Under the pieces are notes generated by a model. That model was not told where the DNA came from, searched no databases, and saw only the letters and a list, made by a program, of their open reading frames with translations. A DNA stretch of 64,000 nucleotides from Cephalopachus bancanus (taxonomy: Eukaryota; Chordata; Mammalia; Primates; Tarsiidae), in contig JAPVLO010000073.1 of assembly GCA_027257055.1 (NCBI GenBank), forward strand, positions 4,551,001-4,615,000, in the 5' to 3' direction. The position numbers and the translations under genes are program-made. Of the stretch, positions 26,226 through 41,829 are shown in pieces; the first letter of the stretch is position 1; every line of letters begins with the position of its first letter.

Positions 26226-26525
26226 TTTTTATTTTATTTTATTTTTTTGAGTTGGAATCTCATTCTGTCGCCCAGACTGGAGTGCAGTGGCCGCTCCCGG
26301 CCACCGTAGCCTCGACCTGCTGGGGTCCGGCGATCCTTCCGCCTCGGCCTTCCGAGTAGCCAGAATTACAGGCATGCGCTACCACGTCCGGCTGATTTTT
26401 GATTTATTGTAGAGATGAGGTCTCGCCAAGTTGCCCATGCGGGTCTTGAACCCGCGGGCTCAGGCAATTCACTCACCTCAGCCTCCCAGAGACACGGGAT
26501 TACAGGCTGAGCCACTGAGACCGGC
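26226..26525 (-). mobile_element. Derived-family Alu
   Basis: Reversed copy ending CCACTGAGACCGGC. It has GCGGGTCTTGAACCCGC (one change in the loop-side base) and GCAGTGGCCGCTCCCGGCCA for the right-arm hairpin. The tail is a (TTTTA)n run on the plus strand from about 26214. Confidence 0.95.
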
Positions 26526-26889
26526 TTATTTTTATTTTTCCACAAACTTTTTGGAATCATCTCATATTTCCCATGCAATGTTCTAATCTTTACTTTCCCC
26601 AAAAAGGCAATTTTAGAGATTTAGGAATTTCAGAAAACATATCCACAAAATGAGTGAGGGTCATCAAACTTATAATGGACTTTATATGAGTAAAAAATAT
26701 ATCCCTACTAAGTCTTGGAATTTCCAAGGTTCGTTTGCTTTGTCAGCCAAAGTTGCACACTTAAATAAACATATGTCACAAATGAAAAAATATATACTTC
26801 TATGCTGATTAAAACAAACTACTTACTATCATATAACCAGATCTCACAATTTTCCATTACTATATCTTTGATGACATCTTTTTAAAAAT

Positions 26890-27160
26890 TCTCCATCAAA
26901 AACTCCTTTACTTTATCTGCTAAATTCCTTTTCTTTAGTCCAACATAGATGCCACCTGCCCTACAAAGTCTTCTCTGATTACTTTAGCTTGAATTGATAG
27001 TTTTCTTTTTAAATACTTATTGCTTTTTCTGTTTTTCTCATCTCCATAGCACATCCACTGCAGCCCAAATTGTATTTGTTTATGCACAAGTCTTAATATC
27101 TCCTCAACTAAGTCATTAGTTTATGAGGACATTACACATGATAAATATTCAATTACACCG
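26890..27160 (+). mobile_element. L2 3' end (sense)
   Basis: AGTCCAACATAGATGCCACC, CAAAGTCTTCTCTGATTAC, CATAGCACATCCACTGCAG, then GATAAATATTCAATTACACC. Confidence 0.55.
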
Positions 27161-27234
27161 ATTGAAAGCATTTTGTTTTCTCCCCAAAATCTCTTCTTAC
27201 CCTCCACCCAGCATAATCTTCTCCGCATTCATTG

Positions 27235-27420
27235 TTTCAGGATGCATTTATTGACCAAGCATTGCACGTGAGTAGGACATTCATGATCCCTGCTGTCATA
27301 GAACTTATAGTCTAGCAGAAAATATCAACATTAAAAGATAAGTTTATGTGTAGTGAGTATAAAATGTACATGTGGTGGGAGCTTAAAGTAGGAGATACTC
27401 TAGTATTCCCTAAAACACTC
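27235..27420 (-). mobile_element. L2 3' end (antisense)
   Basis: Reversed L2: GATGCATTTATTGACCAAGC then CATGATCCCTGCTGTCATAG and AACTTATAGTCTAGCAG. Confidence 0.6.
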
Positions 27421-27609
27421 AATGTTATAAGTTAGGCATACTTCATATCATTGGAATAGCTGGGAATAGTAAAAATTTTTGGCCAAATACCATACTATAG
27501 AATATACATCATAACCTTGGACTCAAGAGAAAATACCTGGAGCCTAATATTGGCATTTATTTATTAACTCGTTATCCAAGGATTTATGCATAAAAAAAGC
27601 TATTCTTAG

Positions 27610-27760
27610 GGCACGTATTCTTTTTAATCTTCACAACAATCTTGCAAGGTGGGTATCCTTAGTCTCAATTTAGAGATGAGGAAAAAGGCTCCAACAGATC
27701 AATTTATTCTATCCAAAGTCCTCTTAAGGGCAGAGGCAGCCTTCAGACCCAAAATATACT
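27610..27760 (-). mobile_element. MIR fragment
   Basis: Reversed MIR: TCACAACAATCTTGCAAGGT, CTCAATTTAGAGATGAGGAA. A 95-codon ORF over it is not gene-like. Confidence 0.6.
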
Positions 27761-28195
27761 CTCATCTACATGCCATGAATAGGTCATACAGTAAGTTTTC
27801 CATTCGAGCACTCTTTAGTAGTAATGGGCTAGATGTCCCAGACCCTCCTCCACATGTTGTCAGCCTTGAGCAGATGGCTATGGGTGGAAACGTTATCATA
27901 GTTTTAAAAAGATTCTATCCTATAACATTATTGTAAATCTGCCTATTTCATGCTGTCTTTTAGGAAATGTTCTTCATGGAAATGGGAAAATCAGGACCAC
28001 ATAAGGCATAGTCTGTTTTTACAAACACCAGGGGTGTAAAAAAAATTGTATATACATTTTAAGAGATGTTACTTATGAATTACTTTTTGAAGTTGAATTG
28101 AATTACAGTAGCAATATGTAATATGACATTGGCTCAAAGGACAGTGTTAATCAAATGAATGCTAACATCACCATGAGGCAGGCAGGACAAAGAAA

Positions 28196-28482
28196 ATGAT
28201 GGAAGCACAGTTGTCGTTTGAGGAGTGCAAGATCGTTTTGAAGTGGTATTTGAAATTTGAGAACGTTGTGGAAGTACAATGACAATGGAGGCATTAGTAT
28301 GCAACAGAACCTCCAACACGCCTAACAACTTTACCCATTTGTGGTAAGTTTGAGACGCCTGGTACTGTGATGTGCATAAGGAAAGATTCAGGAGGCCCTG
28401 CAAAACAGCAAACCCTGAAGTAGCTCACAGTAATCAGAAGTGTCTGGATGCTGATGATAACCACTTTGAACATCTCTTGTAG
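28196..28482 (+). pseudogene. Tc1/mariner-like transposase remnant, internally deleted
   Basis: From ATGATG at 28196 the plus strand reads MEAQLSFEECKIVLKWYLKF then ENVVEVQ, a stop TGA (28280), QWRH, a stop TAG (28295), YATEPPTRLTTLPICGKFET and PGTVMCIRKDSGGP. This is the N-terminal helix-turn-helix of the kind listed as DUF4817 in Tc1/mariner-type transposases, with the typical F-x-x-x-G-T-V and SG.P end. After about 20 codons the other frame reads NQKCLDADDNHFEHLL and a stop at 28480, which fits the C-terminus of such transposases. The catalytic core is missing, so this is a deleted, non-autonomous derivative. Terminal inverted repeats were not found by eye. Confidence 0.7.
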
Positions 28483-28559
28483 TCAAACATGACTTGTATT
28501 CATCTTTTGTTATCAGTATATATTGAGTAGTATAATTTTAATATAGATTTTCCTTTCTT

Positions 28560-29795
28560 AAAATGTATATTCGTTTTTGCCACCCTCTGTAGTTACTAAA
28601 TTAAACTTTTTTGTATTTAATTATCTCTAAACGATGTATTAGACTTACTGCTCATTGTTTTGATACATAGTCAAAATAAATAGCAAAGAATATCTGTTCA
28701 AAATTATTTGAAGTTTTCTGCATCAAAATAGATTGCTCTACTTAAACCTATATCTCAAATATCCTGACCATGCTGCTTTAAGTATTTGGAACAAAATGTG
28801 GCTTAGTTTCTCTCTAATTTGTATACAATAAAAAGTAATTGAAAGAGTCAATTTCATTCTTTACCACAGCATAAAAGAAACTGTATTATTTTCTAAAACA
28901 TATTTAGAGATGACTGATTCTATATTCCACAGAAGTTAGTATTTTACTCCAGAATATTTTTTTAATTTGAAAATTTCATTACTATTATTTCTTTCATAGA
29001 ATATGATCATTTTAGAATCACTGATAAATTCCCTATGGTATTTCTGGTTTTGTCAGCTTGATGTTATTTTTAATTATTTGGAATGAAGTAGTAGAGAAAG
29101 TTAGAAACAGTTTTAAATTGCATTATGTTACAATATATATCAATGTAGATTATTTTTAAAAATACGCTGGTTAAATAATTCTTTATATAGCTTACACTTC
29201 TCCTAAACACAATTCATAACATTATTTCAAGACATTAAACAAAACACAGCTTCCTGGGATGTTGTACAGAACTGTATTTGCACAATGGTTTCCATACATA
29301 TGGGATTTAATTATTTTATTCAAAATAATTATTTCTGGCTGTGGCATGTTAATAAATATGTGCTGCAACTAAAAACAAACAAAAAGAAAACATAATCCTT
29401 AATTTATAAGCTAGTCTCCAACAAGATATACCTAATTCTGAAAAATTAAGATGCCTATCACTTACTTCAAAAACAAACAAAATAAATCTTTAGCCATGGA
29501 ATTTTCAATCTTGTCCATCAGTTAACCCAATATTGTTATTTTATAGATGTTAAGTAAATTCTTCAAAAGTATGTAACTATTTTGTGGCAGAGTCAGAATA
29601 AGTCCCCTAGGTTTAATTCACTTTTGCTTTTTACTATTCCATTCCTGAACGCTTAAGACAGAATAACAAAAATCTTACAACTCAAATTACCTGCTAGAAA
29701 AGATAACTTTATATTAGATATTATCCTACAATGAAGGCAGTGATTAAAATGCTAAATACTAATATTCATCTAAGATAGCAAAGCAATGGCATTTA
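28560..29795. other. Unassigned FOXP2 intron
   Basis: AT-rich with no recognisable repeat or exon up to the cassette exon candidate at 29797. Confidence 0.4.
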
Positions 29796-29796
29796 C

Positions 29797-29854
29797 CTTA
29801 AATTTACGTCTCTGCTCTGCACAGCTGTTGAAGAACCACAAGTCTGTCTCATGG
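29797..29854 (-). other. FOXP2: Candidate alternative (poison) exon of FOXP2, exon 3b-like
   Basis: On the minus strand an acceptor TTCTTGTTACATTTACAG ends at 29855, followed by 58 bases and a good donor AAG/GTAAAT (GT at 29795-29796). A weaker inner donor, GAC/GTAAAT, would give a 47-bp exon ending at 29808. The region lies 3.6 kb downstream of the FOXP2 coding exon. That exon ends in phase 0, so inclusion would read CCA TGA: one proline, then stop. Neither 58 nor 47 is a multiple of three. Human FOXP2 is known to have alternative exons in this intron and an isoform lacking residues 1-92 that starts at Met93; an exon of this kind could produce that by truncation and downstream re-initiation. 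The splice motifs are seen; the identity with a known human exon is inferred. Confidence 0.45.
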
Positions 29855-30001
29855 CTGTAAATGTAACAAGAACAATAATGCGACCAATTTTCATATCTAA
29901 ACTAAATTAAGTAGCTTTGTCATAGGCAGGAAAATAGATAATGTATTTTACCAAAAAAAAGTTTAAATGTACAGATTATGGAAGTGTGCATGTACATGCT
30001 A

Positions 30002-30056
30002 GTGTGTGAGTATGTGTGTGTGTGTGTGTGTGTGTGTATGTTGTGTGTGTGTGGTG
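30002..30056 (+). repeat. (TG)n microsatellite
   Basis: About 24 TG units with two interruptions (TATG, GTTG). Confidence 0.95.
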
Positions 30057-30059
30057 TTA

Positions 30060-33558
<3,499 letters not shown>

Positions 33559-33569
33559 CTAAAAGCAAA

Positions 33570-35540
33570 AAAGAGAACAATATTTAAATATTTTGCTGAA
33601 AGTAAAATTGATTGTAAGTTATTCCTTAGTTAATAGAAAAAAGCTTCAATGTATAAGAACCCCCGCCTTCCTTCTGGAAAGAATAAGTATTATTTATCTT
33701 TTAATATGAAAAACATTGCAAAACACACGTATGCAACTTTACTCAAAATCACAAAGATGCATGCAATCCTACAGGAAATAAAGTTAATTTGTTTAAAGTA
33801 TTTAAAGAGGAAAAAAATCATAAACTGCATCAGTAACCTCATTTCCACAAGGAACTTGTCTTTGAGTGTTCAACTAAAATGCCCACTCCCTTTTAAATTA
33901 TCATTCAATTTGCATTTTCATATTACAATTTTGAAGCAAAAGCAGTAGACTTCAAGTGTTACCGGAAGCTGTAATTAAATTTGACAAATCAACATCAGAT
34001 TATCTTGAAAGTGAATTAATAAGGATTTTCACTAAAGATTAAAAACACTTTTTTTGTACTTACAATTCAAGGGGAAACCTCTCCTTTGACAAAATAAAGT
34101 GCAGTTTTAATGCCAAATAAAATTGAGTGGTTTTCATTTGCATTCTTAGCAAAATCAGAGAACAAAGAAATTACCACTCAACCAATCAGGTTTGTTTCTA
34201 TGTGTGACAGAATACCAATCAAAATAGAAGATGTTTTCATTTATTTTTATGTTTTCTTTCCTACTCAGGAAAATAAAACTTAACATAAGAAATTAATATG
34301 AACATTTCATTTACTAGAGGAAGGACAGTTCAGTAAATGTACTATATAAACTTATCATATAAAAACTAGTGTCATAAAACAAAATGCATAGTAAATTGTT
34401 TTAAAGGTAACAGTATAAACTAATTAAAGAAAACTTTTAAGAGCCCCTTTAAAAATCCATTTTCTCTCTTGACAACTGAGTTCAATGAACACTAGTGATG
34501 AAATTTTTCACCACATAACATAAAAATAAATCATTGCCCTACTATGTTACTCACTGTTTTCAAATACAAGATTAATTTTTCACAATGGGAAAAACATAAT
34601 TGGATTACTATTATTCTATAATAATTAAGATTCTCAGCTGATAAAAAGTACAATTTTGATTGGAATCAATGATCTGGTTTTTAAGAGAGTTTCTAGTATC
34701 CATGACAACAGTTGCTTTGACAAGATGTGCATATGGCATTACACTGCCAGCTGGTGTGAACAATGTTTGAACTACTGCATTGAGATGCTGAGCAAACAGA
34801 AAAAGTTGCCACGTCTTAACCCTCAGGGAAGGCAGTCATCCCCTGATCAATTATGAAAAGACAGAGAGAGGGCTGCTACAGTCTGGCTCCAAGCAAGTTT
34901 TCTGAGAAGGCAGGCAGACATAGAAACCAAAGTAAACAAACTGAATGCACTATCACCATCTCCTAACAACATTGATTTGTCTTCCCATAGCAGGATCTGG
35001 CATAAGTTTGTAAAGCACGCTTTTTACATTTGGAGACACACTCATCATAAAAATCTTCCTTTTGTTTTTTAAACTTTTCAAGTAATTACAAGTCAACCTC
35101 AATATGTCTAAGGCTGCTACATTCCAGTGAATTCAGGCAATTTGTTAGAGTTCAGTTTGAAGAAAAAAACAATTGAAAACTAATACCACAATTAATCTAT
35201 TACCACAAAATTCACTATTTGAAAAGATTCACTAGTCTAAATAATATAGCTTTATTCTTTTAATTGCAACTTACAAAATAACTACAAATGATATTATTTT
35301 CAAATGGCAATTACTATAGGTGACTTAGTCTGCATCTATGTAAAACTATCAAAATAAAACATTCATTCAATTATTTTTCCAGGTAATGTCAAAATCCACA
35401 CAAAGTTTACCTATCTTCTTCATGTATTTAAAAAAAATTGAGTTGATTCATGTATTTTGCTTATATACAGCCTTAATTTATCTTAGATTGTGTAGTATTT
35501 TATTATTTTTAAAAAATCCTAATAAACACAGTTTAGAACC
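33570..35540. other. FOXP2 intron upstream of the coding exon, little repeat content
   Basis: No repeat recognised in 2 kb. The stretch 34660-34870 is richer in GC and has an E-box in GCCAGCTGGTG; it could be a regulatory element, but there is no direct evidence. Confidence 0.35.
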
Positions 35541-35544
35541 TTGG

Positions 35545-35735
35545 AATCATGAATGACTAGAACTAAAAGTGATCTTGGAAATCATCTAATCCTACCCTCT
35601 CATTTTAGCAAATGAAAAAAATGAAACCTAGAGTAGTCAGTTGCTTTGTTCCAGGTCACAAAGCAATTTATGAATGCTTTGTTCAAGGTCTCCTGGCTTC
35701 CAGGTCAGAGTGCATTCCAGAGTACCATATTGTCT
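35545..35735 (-). mobile_element. MIR-like ancient SINE
   Basis: GATCTTGGAAATCATCTAATCC, TGAAACCTAGAGTAGTCAG, CCAGGTCACAAAGC, TCTCCTGGCTTCCAGG: the pattern of a mammalian-wide SINE in reverse. Confidence 0.6.
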
Positions 35736-36064
35736 CTATTTAGCCAAAGTATTCATTAGATGGCAACCAGAAAAATTCCAGTAAAGGGGAATATAGAATA
35801 ATAAGTTATTCTTTACCTGTAAAGAGAATGTATCCATTTTTTCAGAACTTAAATGGAAACTGACAATATAATCTTTTTGTTTTACATTACATAGAAATAT
35901 AGTACATAGAACAACTATGTAGATAGTATATAGAACAACTAACACAGAATATACACCATTTGTATGGCCAAGTGTCTCCAACATTCTTAACTTCATTACA
36001 GACTCCACTGACACCTGATGGAGCTCAGAAATATTGTAATATTCTGATTATCTGATCAATTATT

Positions 36065-36225
36065 ACTTACAGAATTGCAGAATTCCAGTGCTAGAGGAAA
36101 CCTTAGAAATTGCCTAGCCTAGCTTTCTCATTTTGTAGACGAGTAGCTGAAGAAGCAATATTATAAAAACTTGACTAAAGTCACAAAGCAGTAGCAGACC
36201 TGGTCAAAAACTCAGATTCTCTCAA
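36065..36225 (-). mobile_element. MIR-like ancient SINE
   Basis: Same pattern as at 35545: GAAACCTTAGAAATTGCCTAG, TTGTAGACGAGTAGCTGAAG, AAGTCACAAAGCAGTAGCAG. Confidence 0.6.
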
Positions 36226-36229
36226 CTCA

Positions 36230-36270
36230 ACAAAACAAAACAAAACAAAACAAAACAAACAAAACAAAAC
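36230..36270 (+). repeat. (AAAAC)n microsatellite
   Basis: Eight or so CAAAA units with one AAAC interruption. Confidence 0.95.
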
Positions 36271-36279
36271 ATGTCTGAG

Positions 36280-39200
36280 ACACTGTCCATTTCACCAACC
36301 TGCGTTATATTCATTCAACTCAACTCAAGTAACCAATGGATTATACTGTGCAATGGCAATACAAAAACACTAGAAAATTAAACATATTATAACTTTTGTT
36401 CATCAACTTATCAGTAGCCAAAAGCATGAACTAACTTTATGTTAGTAAAGGAGCAATAATAACAGAGGAACACCACAAGACAGCTGGCTAAAACATGGTT
36501 CTTACTTTTAAAGTAGTTTGGTTTTTATATTCATTTACAAGTATCTTTAAAATAGTTGAGGATAATCTTTTAATACAAACTCTTATGACAAACGACTTTT
36601 TGCCTATTTCAGCATTCTTTTGGTAGCAGTAGAGATTGCTATAGTAAACATAAGAGGTGGGAGAACAAAAAAACAATTCCAAGCGATCAGGAATGATTTA
36701 AAACTCAAGCAGAAATCCCTGGCAGTTTGCATTCTAACTGCATGCACCATATGACATTTTTATTCCCAGCATTCTGGATAACACTTTAGGACTGAATTTT
36801 AATAAACAATTGCTCAAAGACGTTTAGTTCATCTTTGCAATTTATTATTGTAGCTACTCCAAAGATGAAAGATTATGAGATAAAACACTTCCATCAATAA
36901 AAAGTGTTAAGTGTCAAATTGCATAAAATATTAATTTGAAAATCACTTGCCACTTCCATCAACACACACACAAAATAAAATCCAGGACTACTCATAAATT
37001 TCTATGAGTCAGCTAGGCATCTATATGGTCTACCCTCCATCCCAAATTAATTCAGAACAAAAGGCAAAAGTTGTTTACAAAATTTGTTTTCATAATGATG
37101 AATCTGATTCCAATGAACAACAAAAAAGAGATTTCTAAGGCAGTCAAACCATATCTAGTTTCCACAAACACATTTGTTTTGAATTACGAGTGCACTTTGC
37201 TTAATGACGTTATCTAATTTTAGTAAAGCTAAAGAAAATTAAGATAGGGCATTTTAAAAATTGGAATCAGATTTAATTAACATACTTTTAATAAAGGAAT
37301 AAAATTCTGTATAATAGACTAAAGGTATATATTTAGTTAGCCTACAGAGGTGTAGTAATATACATGTTTTCCATAATTGAGTGCATTTCGCTCTAAAATA
37401 ATTATTGAAAACATCATTGCTCACAGTTGCTGTGTAATTTTAACTAAACTAAACTTTTATAAGAAAAGCAAAGTTCAAGCCATATTACTCTTCTGTAATA
37501 GCAAGAATTTTATGCTTGCTATGAAAACCTTGCAGATTAAGTCTAATGAATAGGTCATTGTGATAATTAATTAAGGATGGAAAAGCTTTGTAGCCTGTCA
37601 TATAAATATTTTTTTCCCTGAAGAACACTGGAAACTTTCACTAAAAGTAAGAGTATAGTTTAGAAATACCCAAGAAAACAAAAAATGTTGAGTATGCTAA
37701 GGCTTATAAATAACTTCTATTTTTTCAAAGTAAATATATGTATATTTGAGGAAAAAACAGACATCAGTCATATCTCTCCCCATAAAAATAGGAATGCTTA
37801 ACCTATCAGCCTGTTGCATTTGAGACATTAAAATGAAAAATGACATCTACGCCCATTAATATCTTCAATGTATAAACAGCACAGCGTGACACATTCTTGA
37901 GAGCTGAAGGCTACAAAATCTCTCTGAAACATAAATAACAAAGCACTCAGAAGCATATTTGATGTTGATATTCATCTCTGAGAAAAACACTGTTGCCTAG
38001 GCTTCTTATGAAAATAGATGCAGCCCAAATGGATCTTCTGTAATTGGTTTCAGATAGCGAGGTCAGAAGAAATATGATACAAGAAACGATTATGTGGAAC
38101 AGGCGAAACAAGAATGTTTACACAGGCACTCCCTAGTTATACTGACAAGGGGTATATACTTTGCAGATAACCAGAACCAAAAAAAAAAAAAAAAAAATGC
38201 CAGCAGGATATCCAGAATTTTGCTTCTCATACTCATATATTTCAACCTTTAACATATTATGTCTTCAACATGTTACTTTGACTACTGAAAATAAAATACG
38301 TTTTCAAACATAGTTTCCTTATCTAATTATTTTCCCAAGTGTGACTGATAAAAAATATATTCAGATCCCTCCAGATAGGATATGAATTCCTATTCTGTTT
38401 GGCTTTTCTCATATTATGTTCTCACAGAATAGAATATACTGATAAATGTAATATGAAGTCTCGGAATGTTCGTTAATAGGAGAAAATTAATCATGTAATT
38501 GTCATAGCTTATTTTCAAGTAGCAATCTATCAGAGTGAAATTATGCATTAGTAGCTATTGACCCTTTATTTTTTCATGACTGATACATAATTAGACTAAG
38601 TGTGGTAAAAACGTTAATTATTAGAAAATATTCCTTAAAATAATTCTTTCTTGGAGTGTATTTTACATACAGTTAGAGAACAAATGTGTATGTATATTGT
38701 GCATCACTATGGAGGTCAAACTGAGATACTGAGAGCATTTATCTTATGATAATTATAAAATAATGCTATACTATAAGAGTATGTTATTAACAGTGAGTAA
38801 ATACTTGCAGAGCATCCTATTTACAAATCAGATGTCAGTCTTTTGTTGGCTTACATCTCATGATGTAGATCCAAAGACGAGACAATCACAGTATTCAGTC
38901 TGTGACGGGTTGGGTCCTCAAGTCACCCTCCGAAAAATAAAGTCTTCCAGGTTCAGGTCCAAACCCAATCTAAGTATATCCCATTCTGGCTCCAAACTCC
39001 CAAATAACCTCAGAAATTCTTCCATGAAATAAGTCTGTGAGTTAACAGTAACTAATGACTAAGTCATGATTTTTTTTTTTTCAGATAAAGAATCAGTTTA
39101 ATAAGATAAACACATTTTTTTCCTCAGAGCTGACATTCCACAGGTTGTAGTAAACAATAGCAATTAGCTTGGTATTCGTAGTTCTATTTTCTTAATCACT

Positions 39201-40080
39201 GTGTTACTAACAATAATGAACTGTTAATGGAACACATAGATGAACACTAACATTAATATTATCTCTAATAATACTAAATATGTAATAAGCAATTCGGTTG
39301 AACTTAAAATTCTCAACTATGAAAGGGAAAGAGAAATTGAAACCAATTTCATTAAAATTAATGGTTTTACAACCTCTTTCTTTCATGGAACATGTTTCAG
39401 AAACCAAAATGGTTTATGTGCATTTTCTTGGTTATTTCTCTTTCGGCTATAAAATATTTTATTATTTTTCTCAAACATACTTTGGATCTACTTTTTGTTT
39501 CTCACACACCATAGTAGATTTTTTTTTTCATCATAAGTTCAATATCATCTTTTGTTTGGATGTGGATTGAAGACACATTACTGATATATTGTTATAATCT
39601 CAGTTGGCATATTAGATATTATAATTTCAACTGGCATATTAGATATTAAAAATACATGCTACTAAATTATAGCATAATATCTGGGTGTAAACTATTATTT
39701 GAATCCTCTGTTCTGAATTTCCTCTTCAAACTCAAAGTAAGATTGTGGAAGAAGTAGTATTTGGGAAAATATTTGTAAGAATAACATACATAAAACTTGT
39801 CATTAAAAATTTTTTGAGTTTTTTCCATATACCAAGTAAAGGATTTCCCAAATACTAAGCAGTACACACTTATGGAGGCAGGAGGGGTGATATGACATCG
39901 TTTCTACCTTCAAAAAGCTTACTGTTTAATAAGTTGAATGTCAAATAGCCAAAAACAATGTCAAAAAAAATTTCAGAAGTTCATGAGTAGAAGAAATTAT
40001 TTTTAGTTATGAAGCTCAGAGAAATTTTAATGGCAGATATATAATATTTGGGCTCTAATCTTAAATGAGAAATATTTCAC
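36280..40080. other. Unassigned FOXP2 intron
   Basis: AT-rich. It includes an A19 run at 38179-38197 and an imperfect 27-bp duplication at 39594-39647. No exon or named repeat. Confidence 0.4.
39594..39647 (+). repeat. Imperfect 27-bp tandem duplication
   Basis: Copies 39594-39620 and 39621-39647 share GGCATATTAGATATT and differ at two bases in the first half. Confidence 0.9.
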
Positions 40081-40720
40081 TCTGTGAAAGATGACAGAAG
40101 TCCATGTCAATCAGAAGCAAAGAAAATGTAGGATCACATATAGTGAAAAGAAAATAATTGATTTTGGATAGAGCACATGCTTAGCTCAGAAGCTAGTGAA
40201 ACACAGTGAGATGTTTGGTTGGGGCTAAATATGGGATATAACCAGATAATTTTTGATGTTATTTACCAGATAAGGACAAATACTGCTGAAATCTGGGCCA
40301 AGATAATATTGGAGTTCTGTTGTGAAGGACATACGATAAGTGATGAAGAGAGTGAGACAAGACAGAGGTAAAAAGACCAGCAAAAATATATGTGCAACTG
40401 TCCGAATAAGAGATAGAATCAATAAGAATCATACTAATGAAAAATAAGAATCATAAGAGGTACTGTCAAAATAGAACTAGCAGGACTTAGTAACTGGGTA
40501 TGAAATAAGAAAGAGTCAATGATGACCCTAAAATTTTAAGTGAAAGGCAACTGAGTGAACAACTGTGCCCCTTCTGAAAAGGGGTATATTAGAATATAAA
40601 ACACAGGTTTTGGAGAGAAGATGATGCTGTTTACTTGTTGGCAAGACAAGCAAGAGAAAATTTCTTTAGTAGAAAGTAAATGATGAGATATCTAGGTTGA
40701 CAATGATCAGGCTGACAAGA
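40080..40720 (-). mobile_element. L2-like sequence (antisense), split by an L1
   Basis: AACTAGCAGGACTTAGTAAC, GAGTCAATGATGACCCTAAA, AGGCAACTGAGTGAACAAC and GAGAGAAGATGATGCTG follow the order of reversed L2 internal sequence. Similar sequence reappears at 41830-42130. Confidence 0.5.
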
Positions 40721-40924
40721 GATTATTAAAAGTAGCAGAGAAATGGGTAGTTAAGGCAAAGGGAGTTTATTAGATTGCTGATAGAGAGAACACAGAGAGG
40801 AAGTGTCAAGGTCCAAAACATGAGGCAAATTTTGTTAAGTGGACATAGGAAATGGTGGAAAGGAAGAAAATGAATAATGAAGAAAGCACAGTAAGAGCAG
40901 TAAAAAAAACTTCTGAAAAATATT

Positions 40925-41520
40925 AAACACACAATTTCCATATGACTCATTAATTCTACCCCAGGTACAGTATACACTCAAGAGAAATATAAACATATGT
41001 CCCTACAAATAGTTGTACATATTCTTAGTGCCCCACAGATGTAAACAACACAAATGCCTATCAACTTGTGAATGGGTAAACTAAATTTAACGTATCCATA
41101 AAATCGGATGGTATTATAAAAGTGTATGAAGTATTGATACATGCTACAACATGGATAAACCTTAAAAACGTGTTAAGTAAAATCAGTCAGTAACGAAAGA
41201 TCACATAATGCATGACTCAAATTATTTGTATGAATAGGTACAGAATATTTGTATGAATAGGTACAGAATATTCTGTGTCCAGAGCAGGTAAACTTAGGAA
41301 GACAACAAATAGATAGGAGGGTACCAGGGGCTGGCGGGAAGAGAAGAATGGGGATTGATTGTTAATAAGCATGGTGTTTCTATTTAGGGTGGTGAAACAT
41401 TCTGGAATTAGTGGTGATGGGTGCACATCTTGTGAATATACTAAAAACCACTGATTTGCATATTTTTAAAGGATAAATTTTGTGGCATGTAAGTTATTTC
41501 TGAATAAAGATGTTAATTAT
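40925..41520 (+). mobile_element. Old L1 3' end (L1M type)
   Basis: TTCCATATGACTCATTAATTC, GAGAAATATAAACATATGTCC, CCTATCAACTTGTGAATGGG, ACATGGATAAACCTTAAAAAC, CCAGGGGCTGGCGGG and AATTAGTGGTGATGGGTGC are all landmarks of L1 3' ends. It carries a 23-bp tandem duplication at 41223-41268. Confidence 0.9.
41223..41268 (+). repeat. Perfect 23-bp tandem duplication inside L1
   Basis: Copies 41223-41245 and 41246-41268, each with TTTGTATGAATAGGTACAG, are identical and so much younger than the host L1. Confidence 0.95.
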
Positions 41521-41829
41521 ATTAATAAAAAATTCTGATGGGACAGGATGGATGACGTATCTTCAAACTCCAAAAACTCAAAGAGCTTAAGTTCAGGTTG
41601 ATCTGATAATTTGTATATGACTATCAGATATCAGTTCCCAAGGAGTTGGTGAAGTAGAAGTTAGATTGCAGGGAGTTACTGGGAAACAAATCAGGAGAAA
41701 CCAGGGCCATGTGTGCAAACAACTCTTTAGATTAGTTCTGTGAAGACCAAAATAAAATGGAATTATAGTTTGAGAGGTTTTGTTTGCTGTTTCTTTTAAA
41801 TTAAAAAAAAACGTAATAATGAGCTTAAT

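Noticed and set aside
27649..27936. 95-codon plus-strand ORF
   Set aside because: Its first part is a reversed MIR; no splice or promoter context and no known family.
28134..28403. 89-codon minus-strand ORF
   Set aside because: It is the shadow of the plus-strand transposase remnant.
30002..30056. (TG)n run considered as a Z-DNA regulatory element
   Set aside because: A common dinucleotide microsatellite with no supporting context.
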